Position numbers and translations under genes: made by a program
In this document: in pieces, positions 12,201 to 22,471 of the stretch
Layout: each line of letters opens with the position of its first letter
Position numbering within the stretch: the first letter of the stretch is position 1
NCBI RefSeq assembly: GCF_001949145.1
Contig: NW_019091535.1
Span: 473,268 to 537,267, forward strand
Direction: 5' to 3'
Source of the DNA: Acanthaster planci
Lineage: Eukaryota; Echinodermata; Asteroidea; Valvatida; Acanthasteridae
Length of the DNA: 64,000 bases
Notes under the pieces: generated by a model
Databases searched by the model: none
What the model was told of the DNA's origin: nothing
Seen by the model: only the letters and a program-made list of their open reading frames with translations

Positions 12201-13010
12201 GCAGGACAAACCATTCAACCCGCAAAAGTATTAAATCTGAGGGCTTAAAGTTCAATTTTTGTGGTGAGACTCGTTTGCATTTTGCATTTCAATTAGGATT
12301 GCACGTGTAGTGGAACCATTTACGTACATGTACATGCTGCATTGGCTCTTCAGCACGCAGCACAATGACCTTCGTGGTTAGATCGTCAGCACTGCGGTGC
12401 GGCTTATTGGCTGGTGCGGCTTGTAGGCTGGTGCGGCTTACACACCAACTGTCGATCTCAATTTGCCAATTTTTGTGTGCTGTGGTTTATACACTGGGTG
12501 GCTTATATTCCGAAAATTATGGTATTCAGTACGAAAGACAGTGTAATCTATTTCCAGAAACAAACCTGGGCAGAGTTTTCCATACTGGAATTTTGTTCCT
12601 CGCAAGTTTCCAGTAAGTGACAGCATTCTTCACAATTTTTCATTCACATGCTTTGGCTAAAAATGGACATGACTGCCTAAAATCAGTCACACTCCATTGC
12701 CGATGAAGAAATATTTATTTTAACAAACCAGCATAAAAGAGTAGCTATTAAAGGAATACCAACCTCCTGATCCGGGTACCTGGGAGGAGCCACCCCTTGA
12801 GCGTCCTCTTCCTGGGGTGGGCAGGGGGTCTGGCTCAGCCGCGGGCATGCGGGGAGGGGCTGCTGCTGCTGTCTCACCAGGGCGCCTGGTCGGGGCTGGC
12901 TGCTGGCCAGAAGAGGCACGTCCTCGCCCACGGGACCTCCCACGAGCACGACCACTTGGTTGCTGATCTGCCATGTTGGTCTAGGTTGATGGTGTTCCCT
13001 GCTTTTGTAC
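1..13010 (-). CDS. PIWIL1: Piwi-clade Argonaute protein, N-terminal 624 codons (gene runs off left edge)
   Basis: Piwi proteins bind piRNAs in germ cells and silence transposons. Eleven coding exons can be joined with matching phases: 12974-12764, 11144-10977, 9363-9149, 7840-7716, 7231-7151, 5976-5782, 4321-4147, 3178-3000, 1381-1270, 664-474 and 222-<1 (1,874 nt, 624 codons). Order of domains: RG-rich tail (1-70), linker and N domain, PAZ (about 300-388), L2 linker, start of MID. Diagnostic stretches are [43 protein letters not shown] and DWILMFAPR, all at the spacing of animal PIWIL1. The DEDH slicer residues lie outside the window, so catalytic ability cannot be judged. Start Met is the first in the RG-rich exon; a 3' splice site at 13011-13012 implies an upstream 5'UTR exon. 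Piwi assignment is sure; PIWIL1 rather than PIWIL2 is inferred. Confidence 0.93.
474..664 (-). CDS. PIWIL1: piwi exon 10
   Basis: The exon encodes [29 protein letters not shown] and [13 protein letters not shown], matching PIWIL1 ADWSKETR..PL, LDNWLLIYTRR and VTPAMGMQM. This leads into the MID domain. Acceptor TATTGTTGTCTGCAG, donor AAGAC|GTAAGT. Confidence 0.9.
1270..1381 (-). CDS. PIWIL1: piwi exon 9
   Basis: The exon encodes [32 protein letters not shown]. It matches the Piwi L2 segment with a conserved W..SF and GR(V/I)L..E. Acceptor GACTTACCCATAG, donor ACTGGG|GTAACT. The match is weaker than in exons 6-8 but order and phase fit. Confidence 0.85.
1753..2454. mobile_element. MITE-like element with GGG..TCCATAAAGTA terminal inverted repeats
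   Basis: The left end GGGCCATCCATAAAGTATTT and the reverse complement of the right end, GGGTTCGTCCATAAAGTACG, agree over most of 20 bases. About 700 bases lie between them, with no coding sequence. The element sits in the piwi intron between exons 8 and 9 and contains the 14-base tandem array. At 2093-2160 there is also a GGGGTGTAATGATACC...GATACGATATGTATCACG segment, resembling a separate interspersed repeat, possibly nested. Confidence 0.6.
2202..2362. repeat. 14-base tandem repeat, about 11 copies (AATGGTAACCTACC)
   Basis: The unit AATGGTAACCTACC is repeated head to tail. The first units vary (AACTTGCC, AACTTACC, CGATGG) and the last eight are nearly identical, as expected from recent expansion by replication slippage. 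Confidence 0.95.
2677..2852. mobile_element. MITE family A, copy 1 (TIR CAGTGTTGTAGT)
   Basis: Both ends read CAGTGTTGTAGTYGA on opposite strands. The 176-base body carries AAGCATTCCTTTGTCACTG-like and GACTGGTCTTGAG-like segments shared with copies at 5.4, 29.1 and 63.4 kb. It lies in a piwi intron. Confidence 0.75.
3000..3178 (-). CDS. PIWIL1: piwi exon 8: L2 linker
   Basis: The exon encodes [32 protein letters not shown] and FIRSF, matching PIWIL1 LIPELCYLTGLTD...VMKDLAVHTR. The acceptor has a strong pyrimidine tract (TTTTTTTTTCCCGCCCCCCT). Donor CCCAA|GTGAGT. Confidence 0.95.
4147..4321 (-). CDS. PIWIL1: piwi exon 7: PAZ core
   Basis: The exon encodes [31 protein letters not shown] and EQPLLVS, the second half of the PAZ domain that holds the 2'-O-methylated 3' end of the piRNA. 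It is the best conserved exon in the window. Acceptor TTGAATTGTAG, donor AAG|GTACAC. Confidence 0.95.
5408..5579. mobile_element. MITE family A, copy 2
   Basis: A 172-base relative of the 2,677 element. It shares the central CATTTCTTTGTCACTG and GTGACTGGT-type motifs and eroded ends (AGTGCCGTAGTCAAG, GACAACACTG). It lies in a piwi intron and is more diverged than copy 1. Confidence 0.6.
5782..5976 (-). CDS. PIWIL1: piwi exon 6: start of PAZ
   Basis: The exon encodes [19 protein letters not shown] and [17 protein letters not shown], matching PIWIL1 WPGFTTSILQYE and [14 protein letters not shown]. The acceptor used here, CATCCTCATAG at 5977-5979, keeps phase and exact length against the family; the CAG seven bases further in would shift the frame. 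Donor ACCAG|GTACTG. Confidence 0.93.
6278..6655. repeat. Dispersed repeat J, copy 1
   Basis: About 380 bases in a piwi intron that recur at 10,534-10,890. Shared landmarks in order: AGGCCTGCTGCC, GCACGCAGT-like, GGAGC/TGCTTTTGTCT, ATGCCCCAAAC, TATACTGTTT, TCTTTTGTTACA and TTTGTCC. The two copies are clearly diverged, so this is an old interspersed repeat. Confidence 0.65.
7151..7231 (-). CDS. PIWIL1: piwi exon 5
   Basis: An 81-base exon with acceptor CATTTTCCAACAG and donor ATAG|GTTAGT. It encodes [22 protein letters not shown], the counterpart of MNLQQIGRNYYNP...IPSHR just before the PAZ domain. Confidence 0.92.
   Translation of the reverse strand, partial: GLGIDGHAADRPPLFQPQSPGSHSTA
7716..7840 (-). 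CDS. PIWIL1: piwi exon 4
   Basis: The exon has acceptor CCATAG and donor AA|GTGAGT. It encodes residues 199-239, including [12 protein letters not shown] and [12 protein letters not shown], matching PIWIL1 VRITITLTNEL...PTCLQFYNIIFRR. Phase 0 in, phase 2 out. Confidence 0.92.
9149..9363 (-). CDS. PIWIL1: piwi exon 3: N domain
   Basis: The exon has acceptor CCTCTCTTTCTCAG and donor CCG|GTGGGT. It encodes residues 127-198, including [19 protein letters not shown] and FDGMILFL, the classic Piwi N-domain motifs (LTNYF.., YQYHV.FSP, FDG.ILYLP). It ends in phase 0. Confidence 0.93.
10534..10890. repeat. Dispersed repeat J, copy 2
   Basis: Second copy of the repeat described at 6,278, in the same orientation, in the intron just 3' of piwi exon 2. 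Overlapping open frames on both strands here are repeat sequence and not exons. Confidence 0.65.
10977..11144 (-). CDS. PIWIL1: piwi exon 2
   Basis: The exon has acceptor TTTTTTCTTTCAG and donor GGG|GTAAGT. It encodes residues 71-126 and ends in [16 protein letters not shown], matching the conserved EIKTRPEHV block that precedes the N domain in PIWIL1 proteins. It begins and ends in phase 1, fitting its neighbours. Confidence 0.88.
11203..12524. mobile_element. Non-autonomous element with TACCRTAATTTTC terminal inverted repeats
   Basis: The left end TACCGTAATTTTCAGAATAA continues into AAGCC..GGCTTATACG. The right end, reversed, reads TACCATAATTTTCGGAATAT then AAGCCACC. Extra inward copies of the GCGGCTTA motif occur at 12,400-12,455. 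This terminus resembles the common animal repeat beginning TACCGTATTTTCCGG.CTATAAG. About 1.3 kb, no coding capacity, in the first coding intron of piwi. Confidence 0.65.
12764..13010 (-). CDS. PIWIL1: piwi exon 1: 5'UTR and RG-rich N-terminus
   Basis: The exon starts after an acceptor with tract CTTTTCCCCCGCAG; ATG is at 12974 and the donor G|GTTGGT follows 12764. It encodes residues 1-70 plus one base. The tail holds clustered RG/GR motifs ([11 protein letters not shown] near residues 9-19, GRGRSRGG near 55-62). In Piwi proteins such motifs are symmetrically dimethylated and bound by Tudor-domain proteins. Confidence 0.85.
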
Positions 13011-16000
13011 CTGCGGGGGAAAAGCCAGATGAAATTTTTTGACAATACGTTTTCACAATCCATGCTTTTCAACTGGTCAGAACTTGTCGATGGTAAAGAC
13101 ATAAGTACAGAGAAATCTTCACAACATCATTTTTAAAAACTATACAGGGGATTTTAGCCCAAACTGTGGAATATGAAAGATATTCCACCACAGAGGAGTT
13201 TCCTCAGACATACATGTACACTAAGCACTCCTGGACACTGTGACCATTCAGCACGAAGTGTTCAGCATGCTTGCGTCTCGCCAGAAATGCGTACTTTCCA
13301 ACGACACCGAGAACACTGATGATTCCTGACATTTTGAAGTCCCAGCACCAGGAAATGGAAGGAAACTGTCATTTCATGTCCGTCAATTAACTTGCCACAT
13401 TCAGGGAATACCCCACCAAGAGTAACACAGGAAAGCTTCTTAGTCATAACCTGCGTTTGCATGATAAACCTGTCAAGCATCCAATATCAACCCTCCTGTG
13501 ATTTCAATTGCCAATTCCTTTCACAGAATCTATTTTGCAAAGTACCTGATAAAGCACCCTTCCAAGCATTTCACATAGATGAACAGATTTCAATGTGCAT
13601 GTATCCATTCCTGTATGGTGCATCAGACATGTTGGCACATTAAACTTGTACATATTTTTAGCAGAGTATAGGGTAGAGTACCAAAGTGAATACGAAGTGA
13701 ACACATGTGCATCCTCCATTTGTTTGCACTGCTTTTTCTGGTTCACAGTGGCACCAGTGTACAGTTTCAAAATAGCCCTTCTACAGCAAAAGAGAAATAC
13801 CTGTAGCTTATGGAAAAAAATCTGTATTTCCTTGCATTTTTTTCACATGAAACCAAACTAAAAATGTGTATTATGCTTTAAATTCTAAACCAATGACCAT
13901 CAGTATTTTGATAATCCTAAAACATCTCTAAATACAGTACATGTACATAAAATGTAGTCCTTTGGATGATGGCCACAAATACAGAACACTACCCTCTTCA
14001 AAAATGTAAAATGAGGCCAAATTTTGAGGGTTCCTGTGCACAAACCCATCCAGACAGAGGCTCTAATCCATTCCATGGGCAACACAAGGTCATTAAAAGT
14101 TCCAAAAATCTTTTCATATGTACATTCCACAAGAGGTCATACTCCTGCCCCTCAAACCCCTAGAGAAAGCTCACACCACACTACTACTATCGTATGCTGT
14201 TCAACAATACCAACTTCATAGCCAACTGTTGTTTTTCCAAACTGGTGAATATAAAATTGGTATGTTCAGTGACTACTGGAGATGAACAAGGCCAGCTCAA
14301 CCCAAGGTGCCAGCAACAGAGGAAATTTCTACAGTTCCAAGCCGACCAGCACCACAGCAAAGACCAGAATAAAATACAAGCGGTCACTTGGTTCAGACAG
14401 GGCAAGGATCTTTCTGTAAATTTGGGGTCCAAATGTGTTGTTTCTTTCTGTAACCTTTCTGTATCCCCCTTACATTTGTCCTGTTTTATATGACAAGGAA
14501 TAATCAATGAAATTGACTTCAACTATTTTTAATCTGTTCGGCAGGTAATTTGCATTAAATTTGACATAAAATTGGACCCCATATTTAAACAGAATTACCC
14601 ACAACACAATTTGAGCAGAAACAACCTTGAAGACCCAACTATAATTTGGGAAAGGCTCTACTAAAGAGCAGGGACAGCCGACTACCAGCCCAAGGGGGGA
14701 TATATGACGGTCATGCTCTATGAGACTTACCCTTTGAATGGCATACCACTGGAATTTCCCTGTAGTTTCAGTAACTTTATCCTTCTCTTAAATGTTATGA
14801 AAACTGTCTAACCTCCATTTTTTTGGAAGCCAATCTCATTGAAAGAACAAATAGTACTTCACATAAAGCTTCAATGTTTTTTCCTAATAAATGGAAGCAT
14901 GTTGCTGCAGGCTGCAGCGAATCACCTGTCCGATAGCTCATTCAGGCAATTACAATTCTAACTAGGCGTGCCCGTTTGGGCACGTCCAGAAGAGCTGATG
15001 TCTTTTCTGTCTTCACAAAATATCTTTCAATAACTTTTTCTCACATTAAAATGCTTGTTTCTGTATGTTTTCGTACTTACATCTGCAATTTTCACAAGTT
15101 TTCCATTATTTTCACAACTTCATTCACGTTTCACTGTCACAGTGGTGAAAACACGTGCCCACAGCTCAATGCATTAAACGAAGCTGCTCTGGTTCCCGCT
15201 GCGCAGCACCCATGCAAAGAAGTGTAGCAACTAGAACCAGTCTATACATGTACTGTACGTTCCGTTCGATTACTCTACGCCGGCAATACACGCACGCAAC
15301 AATTCGATGTTGCAAGAGGTTTTTTGTAAGTTCCTTCACAGAACTTGGTCTCTTATTTGTGTGTGTATTTTCTGTGTTCATGAGTTTAATTTGCATCCAA
15401 AATAAATTATGACAGTAAAATACCAAAATGCCCATAATATCTCAATGTGGAGACTTTGCAAAAGTTGAAGAAATAAGGCTCAAACATTAAGGCTTTCTGC
15501 TAAAATTATGTAGCAACTGTAACACCCAAATTTGTATCATTTAAGTAGAAACTGTTTTTCAAAAGCCACCAAAATGCTCTTAAAAATGACAAAATGAAAA
15601 TTAAAATAAGGTTACATAAATATGGGACACAAATATGCATTTACAAGGAGTGTGTGAAAAAAGTCTACATGGGCCCTTTAAAGATAACCAACAAGTTACA
15701 GAAATTTGTGGTTAAGACCTAATTAAATTTATCAAGAAAAAGATGTTAGACTGATCCTCCTCTTACTGAGAAAATGAAAGGAGTGGTTAAGATGAGTAAC
15801 AGTGGGGCAAACTGAACACTCAGTCAACCACTGGGGATTACTTGGAAGAAAAGATATCACAGATTCAAATGCACATGGCTGTTTACCCCACCAGTCTGTG
15901 AAATCAGTTCCTGAGACCAGATGCATTCATACTGATATACATGTACAGTACATGTACATGTAGGTCTTGACATTAAGGTCTGCTGGTAAGTGCAATCTGT

Positions 16001-18236
16001 TTCACTTACATTATGACAAACTGGGAAACGAAAACTGATTTAAAAAACCTGTCCTACGAGTCAGGCAAGGTCAAAGGCCACATAGAGCACCCGGTCTACC
16101 CATGAAAATAGCAGATTTTTTTGCTCCATCTATTTATTGCTTTTAAAAGCAGTTTTCACGCAGGTTCAAATTTACTTCCACACTTTGCAATAATTTGCAC
16201 AACCAAAGTACATGTATGCACATGTTAACAGAAATATGGCATGTTCTTCATAACATGGACCAAAATGCAACTCTGCATGTCATTTTTCAAAACTCCTGAA
16301 AGAGTGACTTTGATCATGTAAATAACAATTAGCACCTCCAGATTTATAAAAATGATTATCTGGGGATAATTAGGCATAATGTGTACAGGTACATTTGGTG
16401 GACATTTCATTGGCTACCAGCGCAAATCAAATGGAGTTTAATTCATTAAAAGTTTTATATCAGAGTATTTACACCAGATGACTTGATTTAAAATCTCTCT
16501 CAACAACGAGGAGAATTCAGTATATTTTTCAACTGATGTATTTTAAAGCACCTAAGAAATAACTTTTAAAAAAATAAGCCAAGAAAAGAAGAGCACAAAA
16601 TTGACAGAAAATGAGAAAAGTTTGGTTCTCTTCATTCTCTTAATGTTTACAATCACTCTCACTATATCAGCATATCTGCCTAGGTGTAATACCTTTCAAC
16701 CACTGAAAAAAATCATTTAAGTTTGGCTGCATCAAAAATGTATAATGAGAACAATATGTATTTTGCCAACGTCATATTTGACAGAATTTTGATGAGGCTC
16801 GAGAATTGTGAAAAAAATGCATGACATTCGAGAATGCCGAAACGCTGCCACATGCAGTGCTTGAAAATTCCATGCGCGACATTCATTTTGCCGCTTATTT
16901 TAGAGTTATCTCTGCTCAAAATTTAATTAAAATTAACAACTCTTGAGCATTTGATTTTTGTCATGAATCGTATTTTATGTCTCAGACGTCATTTTTTTTT
17001 GAACGTCATTCAGTATGGCCAATTTTCTTTCGCGAAACCTTGGTATGAAGAGAAAAATCCCGGAGCATTGTCATTCCGTGATGTCAAAGGTCAAACAGGC
17101 CACGATAATAAGCCACAAAATTGCCATGATTGGTATTTTGGCTAGCAGTTTTCAGAAACGTACTTGAAGAAAATGTGATTGGTCCAGTCGTAAAAGGATG
17201 ATTGTTCAGGGTGTTGTTTGCACTTTTTTTTAAAGCTGTTGTACATCGATTTTGATTTTACTCGCTGTTTTTTTGCAGTTGATTTGTTTGACACTAATGA
17301 CAGAATCGAATGACGTTCGCGACACATTCTATTGGTCAATATTTTGAGGAACCTGCCTTTTGTGGGATTTTCTGAAACTCTGAAATGCGCTATGTAGGAA
17401 CAAAACTCCTAAAAATTATGCAAGGAATGTCTTGCAGTTGTTTTCTATTACTACAGATAATGAAAATATCAGAAGAGGGAAAATTGTCACTTTCCAGGGG
17501 ATAGGTGTAGCTGTAACTGGTGCATTCCCATTTGCTGCTCAATTTTTTGCAGAATCGAGCTGTGACCCAAAACCTTAGCTGAGGAGGGAGAAGGGAAAGT
17601 GGGGATGGTGTTGCGATTGTAGGTCAACTTGCCCCCTGGCCGACTCGCCCCCTTACCATCCCGTCCCCTAGCCAACTCACCCCCTTACTAACTCGCCTCC
17701 TGACCAAGTCCCCCCTTCAGAGGAGAGTCCGCTGGTTTGGACCATTAACTACGTTTCCAAAGTGATAATAGTCCTTAGTGTCCTGGCAGAGGGCCAAGGC
17801 GGTATATTGAAGAATTCACCTTAAGGGGATTATAGAGAATTACAGTAAAATCTCATACCTCGAATCTCTGGGGAATGGACAAAAAATTCGAGTTATTCGA
17901 GATTTGAGTTAAAAGAAGGAATCCGAACTGCGTGCACGCAGTTTCCAGTGAAGGTTTGTTGCTCGCTTGCTACACTAAGGACCTGACTGGTACCTGGCTT
18001 TAACCCACCTGCCATCGAGCCGATATAAAAAATACAGTTCTGTTTTTGTCAGATCAGGGGCTGCAGACTGACTTATACCTTGGACTCCCTCCATAACGTA
18101 GTAGGCCTATGGTCAGGGAGTCAACCTGGGTTACCCTGAACAGAACGCCAATGGTGATAAGATTTGCACCACTGTGTTTCTCCCATCGAGTGCTTTAATT
18201 TTATTTACATGTAAGCCCATACTAGATTGAACATGT
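13011..18236. other. Non-coding: upstream of the piwi coding start
   Basis: AT-rich DNA with no credible coding exon on either strand. It should contain the missing piwi 5'UTR exon and promoter, which cannot be placed. Small TACATG clusters occur near 13,214, 13,940 and 15,939-15,962. A C-rich minisatellite-like stretch lies at 17,617-17,719. Confidence 0.6.
17617..17719. repeat. Degenerate minisatellite (CC.ACTCGCCCCCTTAC units)
   Basis: Five or six imperfect units of about 15-17 bases built on CCAACTCRCCCCCTTAC. The CCAACTCG core also occurs in the iterated termini of the element at 19,471-20,875. Confidence 0.55.
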
Positions 18237-18649
18237 GGAAAGAGTTCCAAGTACGGACAACACTTAATGCACGATGAGAGTTGAGACTTGTCTGAAAAAG
18301 AGTTTTCTAAGAAGGGCTATGACCTGATGATGCAATACGTGAGCATGGGCTAAAGAAATTTCTGAGCTGAACATGCTGAATGTAACTTTTTGGGGCGTGT
18401 AACAGTGTAAGCATGGTTAGGCCTATCACTTATCAGTCACCAATACNNNNNNNNNNNNNNNNNNNNNNNNNNNNNNNNNNNNNNNNNNNNNNNNNNNNNN
18501 NNNNNNNNNNNNNNNNNNNNNNNNNNNNNNNNNNNNNNNNNNNNNNNNNNNNNNNNNNNNNNNNNNNNNNNNNNNNNNNNNNNNNNNNNNNNNNNNNNNN
18601 NTAGGCCTACCACAGTACCAGTTTTCAAGACTGTCAGGAACTCTTTCCG
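18237..18649. mobile_element. MITE family G, copy 1, interrupted by assembly gap
   Basis: The left end GGAAAGAGTTCCAAGTACGG and right end GGAACTCTTTCC form an inverted pair. The left end matches the element at 27,491 (GGAAAGAGTTCCATCATACG). The interior is partly unknown because of the gap. Confidence 0.55.
18447..18601. other. Assembly gap (155 N)
   Basis: A run of N bases. Real length and content are unknown. It lies inside a terminal-inverted-repeat element, which probably explains why assembly failed here. Confidence 0.99.
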
Positions 18650-19144
18650 CATTGTTTCTCAGTGTTTATCAGCGAGGGTATGAACTGTTCATGACGGTGG
18701 TTAACAATAATGGTCTATGGTACAACTTTAGCCTTGAACTGTATGTAAAGCATGCCAGGATGGCAGGATCATGCATGGCGCATGTGGTGGTGCAGCCATG
18801 TTGTCAACCAACCTGCAAGTCAAACAAATCATGCTGGGCCCCGCACCTATGAGTTGTTCACTGTCAGCGATAACATTTTTTAAAAATAAAACTGAAGATG
18901 TTTACTTCAATACATACTTCACTTTCCAGTCAAGAAGCCGCGCCAATTCCTGCAAAAGAAACAAAACAAATCTCACCTTTCTATTCGTCCACCGTCCACT
19001 TGTTATGACTCTGAGTTCGAGGCCTGGATCATATCAGCGTGGTCCGTCCGCGTATACGTACGTATATCCACCACCGATTGATCTCCACGCGGTGAACGTG
19101 TACGTGTGTGCGCGCGCATGCACTCAACATGTTTCACTGATCCA

Positions 19145-19387
19145 GGGCCGTTTTCCAATACTCTCAACTTCTGCTCCATTTAGGCGTCAGCTGTTTTTTT
19201 ACGACCTAACTTTGAAGCTGGAAGCGGAATAATTAGTCTAATAGTGCCACAAAACATCAAATATGATGCAAGAGAGCCAAAACATATAGAATTCCAATTT
19301 TATTTAAACGTGTCAGGCCCACAATCGGGGATTGGTTTCGGGGACAAAGCCTGAAACGGAGACGAAGTTGAGTTTGGAAAACGGCCC
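19145..19387. mobile_element. MITE family C, copy 1 (TIR GGGCCGTTTTCCAATACT)
   Basis: The left end GGGCCGTTTTCCAATACTC is matched in reverse by the right end (...GAGTTTGGAAAACGGCCC). The interior shares TAATTAGTCTAATAGTGCC and ACAAAACATCAAATA..ATGC with the copy at 42,748, so they are one family with a conserved body of about 245 bases. Confidence 0.85.
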
Positions 19388-19470
19388 AGGGGATCAGCAC
19401 ATCATGATCTCGATGAGCAAACGCGCTGCGCTGGCGCCCTACTTTTTACTTGCACCGTGTCAACGTGTAA

Positions 19471-20875
19471 GGTCCGAACAACTCGACCGTTTGCCAACTC
19501 GACTTCGGACAACTCGACCGTCGAGACAACTCGACCGTCCGTGCGTAGAAATGAGAGACAAGCCGACCGTTGAGACAAGTCCTCCTTTGAGACACTGTCC
19601 GCTCGGCTCAGTCGTCCACTGATGCCACGGTGTAAATAATATACGTGTATGCTTTAATGATGGGATGGAATTTCATGTACTATATAGACAAGCCTAATTT
19701 CTGAGGTATTTATAAAAATGGTGGCTGTAGTAAGTCAATCTTTGCGTAATCAACCGATCTTGCACCCGCGCTGCACGTGTATGGTCCATATGCATTATAG
19801 TCGTTTTCCTTGTTCCAGATGCTTGAAATAAAAACCTAAAGGCTCCTTGGTGTTGTGATTCCGGTCTACATTTTCAGACAGGTTTGGTTTAAAGTGACAT
19901 GTAAACTTCTTTTTGAACAAAACTTGCTCTCGGAAAATTTCTATAGGCCTAAGTGAAATTTTGGCCAGAATTCTGATTCGCACTTTGACATTTTGGCGGG
20001 TAGCCGGAAAAAATGACGCAATGGCATAGTTATAGGGCGATTATGTCACTCACTACGAGAGATCCCAAATAATTTTTTCATACTCAACAGTCATATAAAC
20101 GTTTGCATCTAATATCTGTTTAATCAAAATGACTTTCAAAGTTACATTTTATTAAAACTTGCCGAAAACTAAACGCATATTGTTTCCTAGTTTTGGATGA
20201 CGCATTAAGTGTATGCATGCAATATACTGTACTTTGCGAACTGATCTCGCTATACTGTATAGGCCTACGGATGTTGCACAAGTGTACGTGACGTAATGAG
20301 TTCGTCAGCTGTGCTGCACGACGTAGTATAGTTGATTGCTCGCGCTGTGCAGCTGAAAAAGTTGAGTCGCAATTTACACAAGATCCAATTTTTTTTAAAA
20401 TTCATTGGTATTCTTATTTATGAACCAAGTTTTTCTAAACTGAGAAAATTTTCATTAGAAAATAAGCTCTTTACAATGGTTCTGGCTGAAAATTGATTAG
20501 CCGCTCGCGTGGTTACTATTCCGGAAACCGATCCAACCGAGAAAAGGTGTCCGATCCTGAACGTCCGAATTAAAAGTTTAAAACTGAAACTGATTCGGTG
20601 GTGTCTCAATCACACAAGGTGGACGGCGACCACATTTAACTGGAATTTGAAGATTTGTGCAGAGCTGCAATCTGATTGAATAATTCTCGAGATCTTGAAC
20701 TGGGAAACAACTGTATTATGTAAAGAGATCTCACTGGTCCAGTTGGCTCTCTGTCAAAGTCGAGTTGGCCTAACGGACGACTTGGCAAACGGTCGAGTTG
20801 TCTCAATGGTCGAGTTGTCTCATCGGTCGAGTTGTCTGAAGCCGAGTTGGCAAACGGTCGAGTTGTCTGACATCC
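19471..20875. mobile_element. Foldback-type element with iterated ACAACTCGACCG termini
   Basis: The left 150 bases contain repeated ACAACTCGACCGT, with variants CCAACTCGAC and AAGCCGACCG. The right 130 bases contain the same units on the other strand (ACGGTCGAGTTGTCT, five copies). The order CGACCGTTTGCCAACTCG..TTC.GACAACTCGACCG is preserved in both termini. The 1.1 kb interior is AT-rich and non-coding. Such long, internally repeated inverted ends are typical of foldback-like DNA elements. Confidence 0.75.
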
Positions 20876-21506
20876 TAGTGTGTTATGCATGAGGACGAGC
20901 CCGTGAAAACACGACACGATAGTGCCTGTACGTAGGCTGCTGTATTCAGTTCCGAAAGTTGTGACTTAAGATGTGATAGATCGATAGTTTGTGACATTAT
21001 TGGAGTAATTCCGCTTCCTCTGATTGTAAAGAGATTTCTTGTGTGTATGAAACAACGATAGAATTTTTTCACCACCGTGATCGCTAGCTTGATGAACTAG
21101 GATAGCTAATTAGCACACGGAGTGTTTTTTAGCATTTTTTCAGGTTTAAGACACTTTCTTAGTAATCATCAAAATCAGCTTGATTTCTTCCCTGTCCCCA
21201 TAAACAAATTAAAATATCAGTTTTGTTACTTCAAACGTTTTCAAGTTTAAAACTGTAACTGCTTCTCACTGTCTTCTCTCTATACGTTGGTATGATGTTC
21301 CCCCCGCCCCCGCCAATTAACCTTATGATACTGATACAGAATGATATCGATACAGATAGATTGCAACCTCGTCTGCATCATTTCCTCTAATCTTCTTCGG
21401 TTTGCACGTATACTGCAGAGTCGAGTAAGCATGGTTATGGCTTTGTGGCCAAGTGCGTCAAATCATTTATGAAAACGGTAAAATATTCCTAATTATACAA
21501 GAAATC

Positions 21507-21749
21507 AAGAGCGGATCCAGACCCGGGGGGCAAGTGAGCTGCGTCCCTGGTGCACTTTTGCATTAACTGATCGCACCAGTCATATTTAAGCAGCTGTTCA
21601 GAAACAATTTCCTGAACAAAATGGCCCTGTCCCTACCAAAACAACCTCAACACTTTTCTTTAACCTTACTGATTAAAGAAAACTCCTCATTATTTATTTA
21701 TTTTTTGGGGGGGGGGTGGCCCCCGTTTCCCCAGATCCGCCCTTGCAAG
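21507..21749. mobile_element. G-rich GGATCC-ended MITE, copy 1
   Basis: The left end AAGAGCGGATCCAGACCCGG and right end GATCCGCCCTTGC are inverted. The interior has G-run/C-run pairs (GGGGGG near 21,525; GGGGGGGGG and CCCCC near 21,708-21,724). Confidence 0.5.
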
Positions 21750-22251
21750 ACATATGCTATAAAATAATTTACTGCTGGCTGTACACAGTCTAGTACGTTA
21801 GAACAAAGAATCATCTCAAAAATTCAAATCCTGGGTGCGCCCGGACTGCCTGTAGGCATTCGAAGCATGCCAAGAAGGGAACTTCGTTAAAGTCTTAGAC
21901 TCACTGAAAACTTCATGCTTTGCGGCCCCGGACGTGAGGTGAAATTAATTTTGGTTTGTTAACGTTTGGAATTGTGTACAAATGCAGACGGAGCTCTCAC
22001 ATGACATTTTGCGGCAACTAAAGCTTTGCAATAAGAAATGTCTTCCAATTTCTAGTGACATGTATTGAATTTGACACGTTTGCTTGTTTGTGACACGCCC
22101 TCATGTCAAATCCCAATTACGCATAAATTCTCAGCACTAGTTTCTCTTCCAGCACGAAAACCGTATAGGATATACGGTGTGATTTAAAAAAATTACGGGC
22201 AAAGTACCGGGACGGCACGCCTTGCTATGCGCTGGGCTTGGATAGTCTTTG

Positions 22252-22471
22252 AGTGGATCTAGGAGTTTTTGCAGGGGGGGTCAGGCCAGAGATTATAGGC
22301 TCATTTTGAATTTTGTGCACAAGCGGAAACGATGGTGAATCATTACATGACATGCATTGTTTACATCTATATGTGCACTTACCTTTTTTCATTATTATTT
22401 TCCCCATTTTACATTTTTTTGCCTCAGAAGGGGGGGGGGGGTTCCGACCCCCTAACCCCCGGATCCGCGCG
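22252..22471. mobile_element. G-rich GGATCC-ended MITE, copy 2
   Basis: The left end TGGATCTAGGAGTTTTTGCA is followed by GGGGGGG. The right end has ten G, then CCGACCCCC and CCCCCGGATCCGCGC. The architecture matches the 21,507 element. Confidence 0.5.

Noticed and set aside
18771-19232. 153-codon plus-strand open frame
   Set aside because: It runs into MITE family C and has no recognisable domain.
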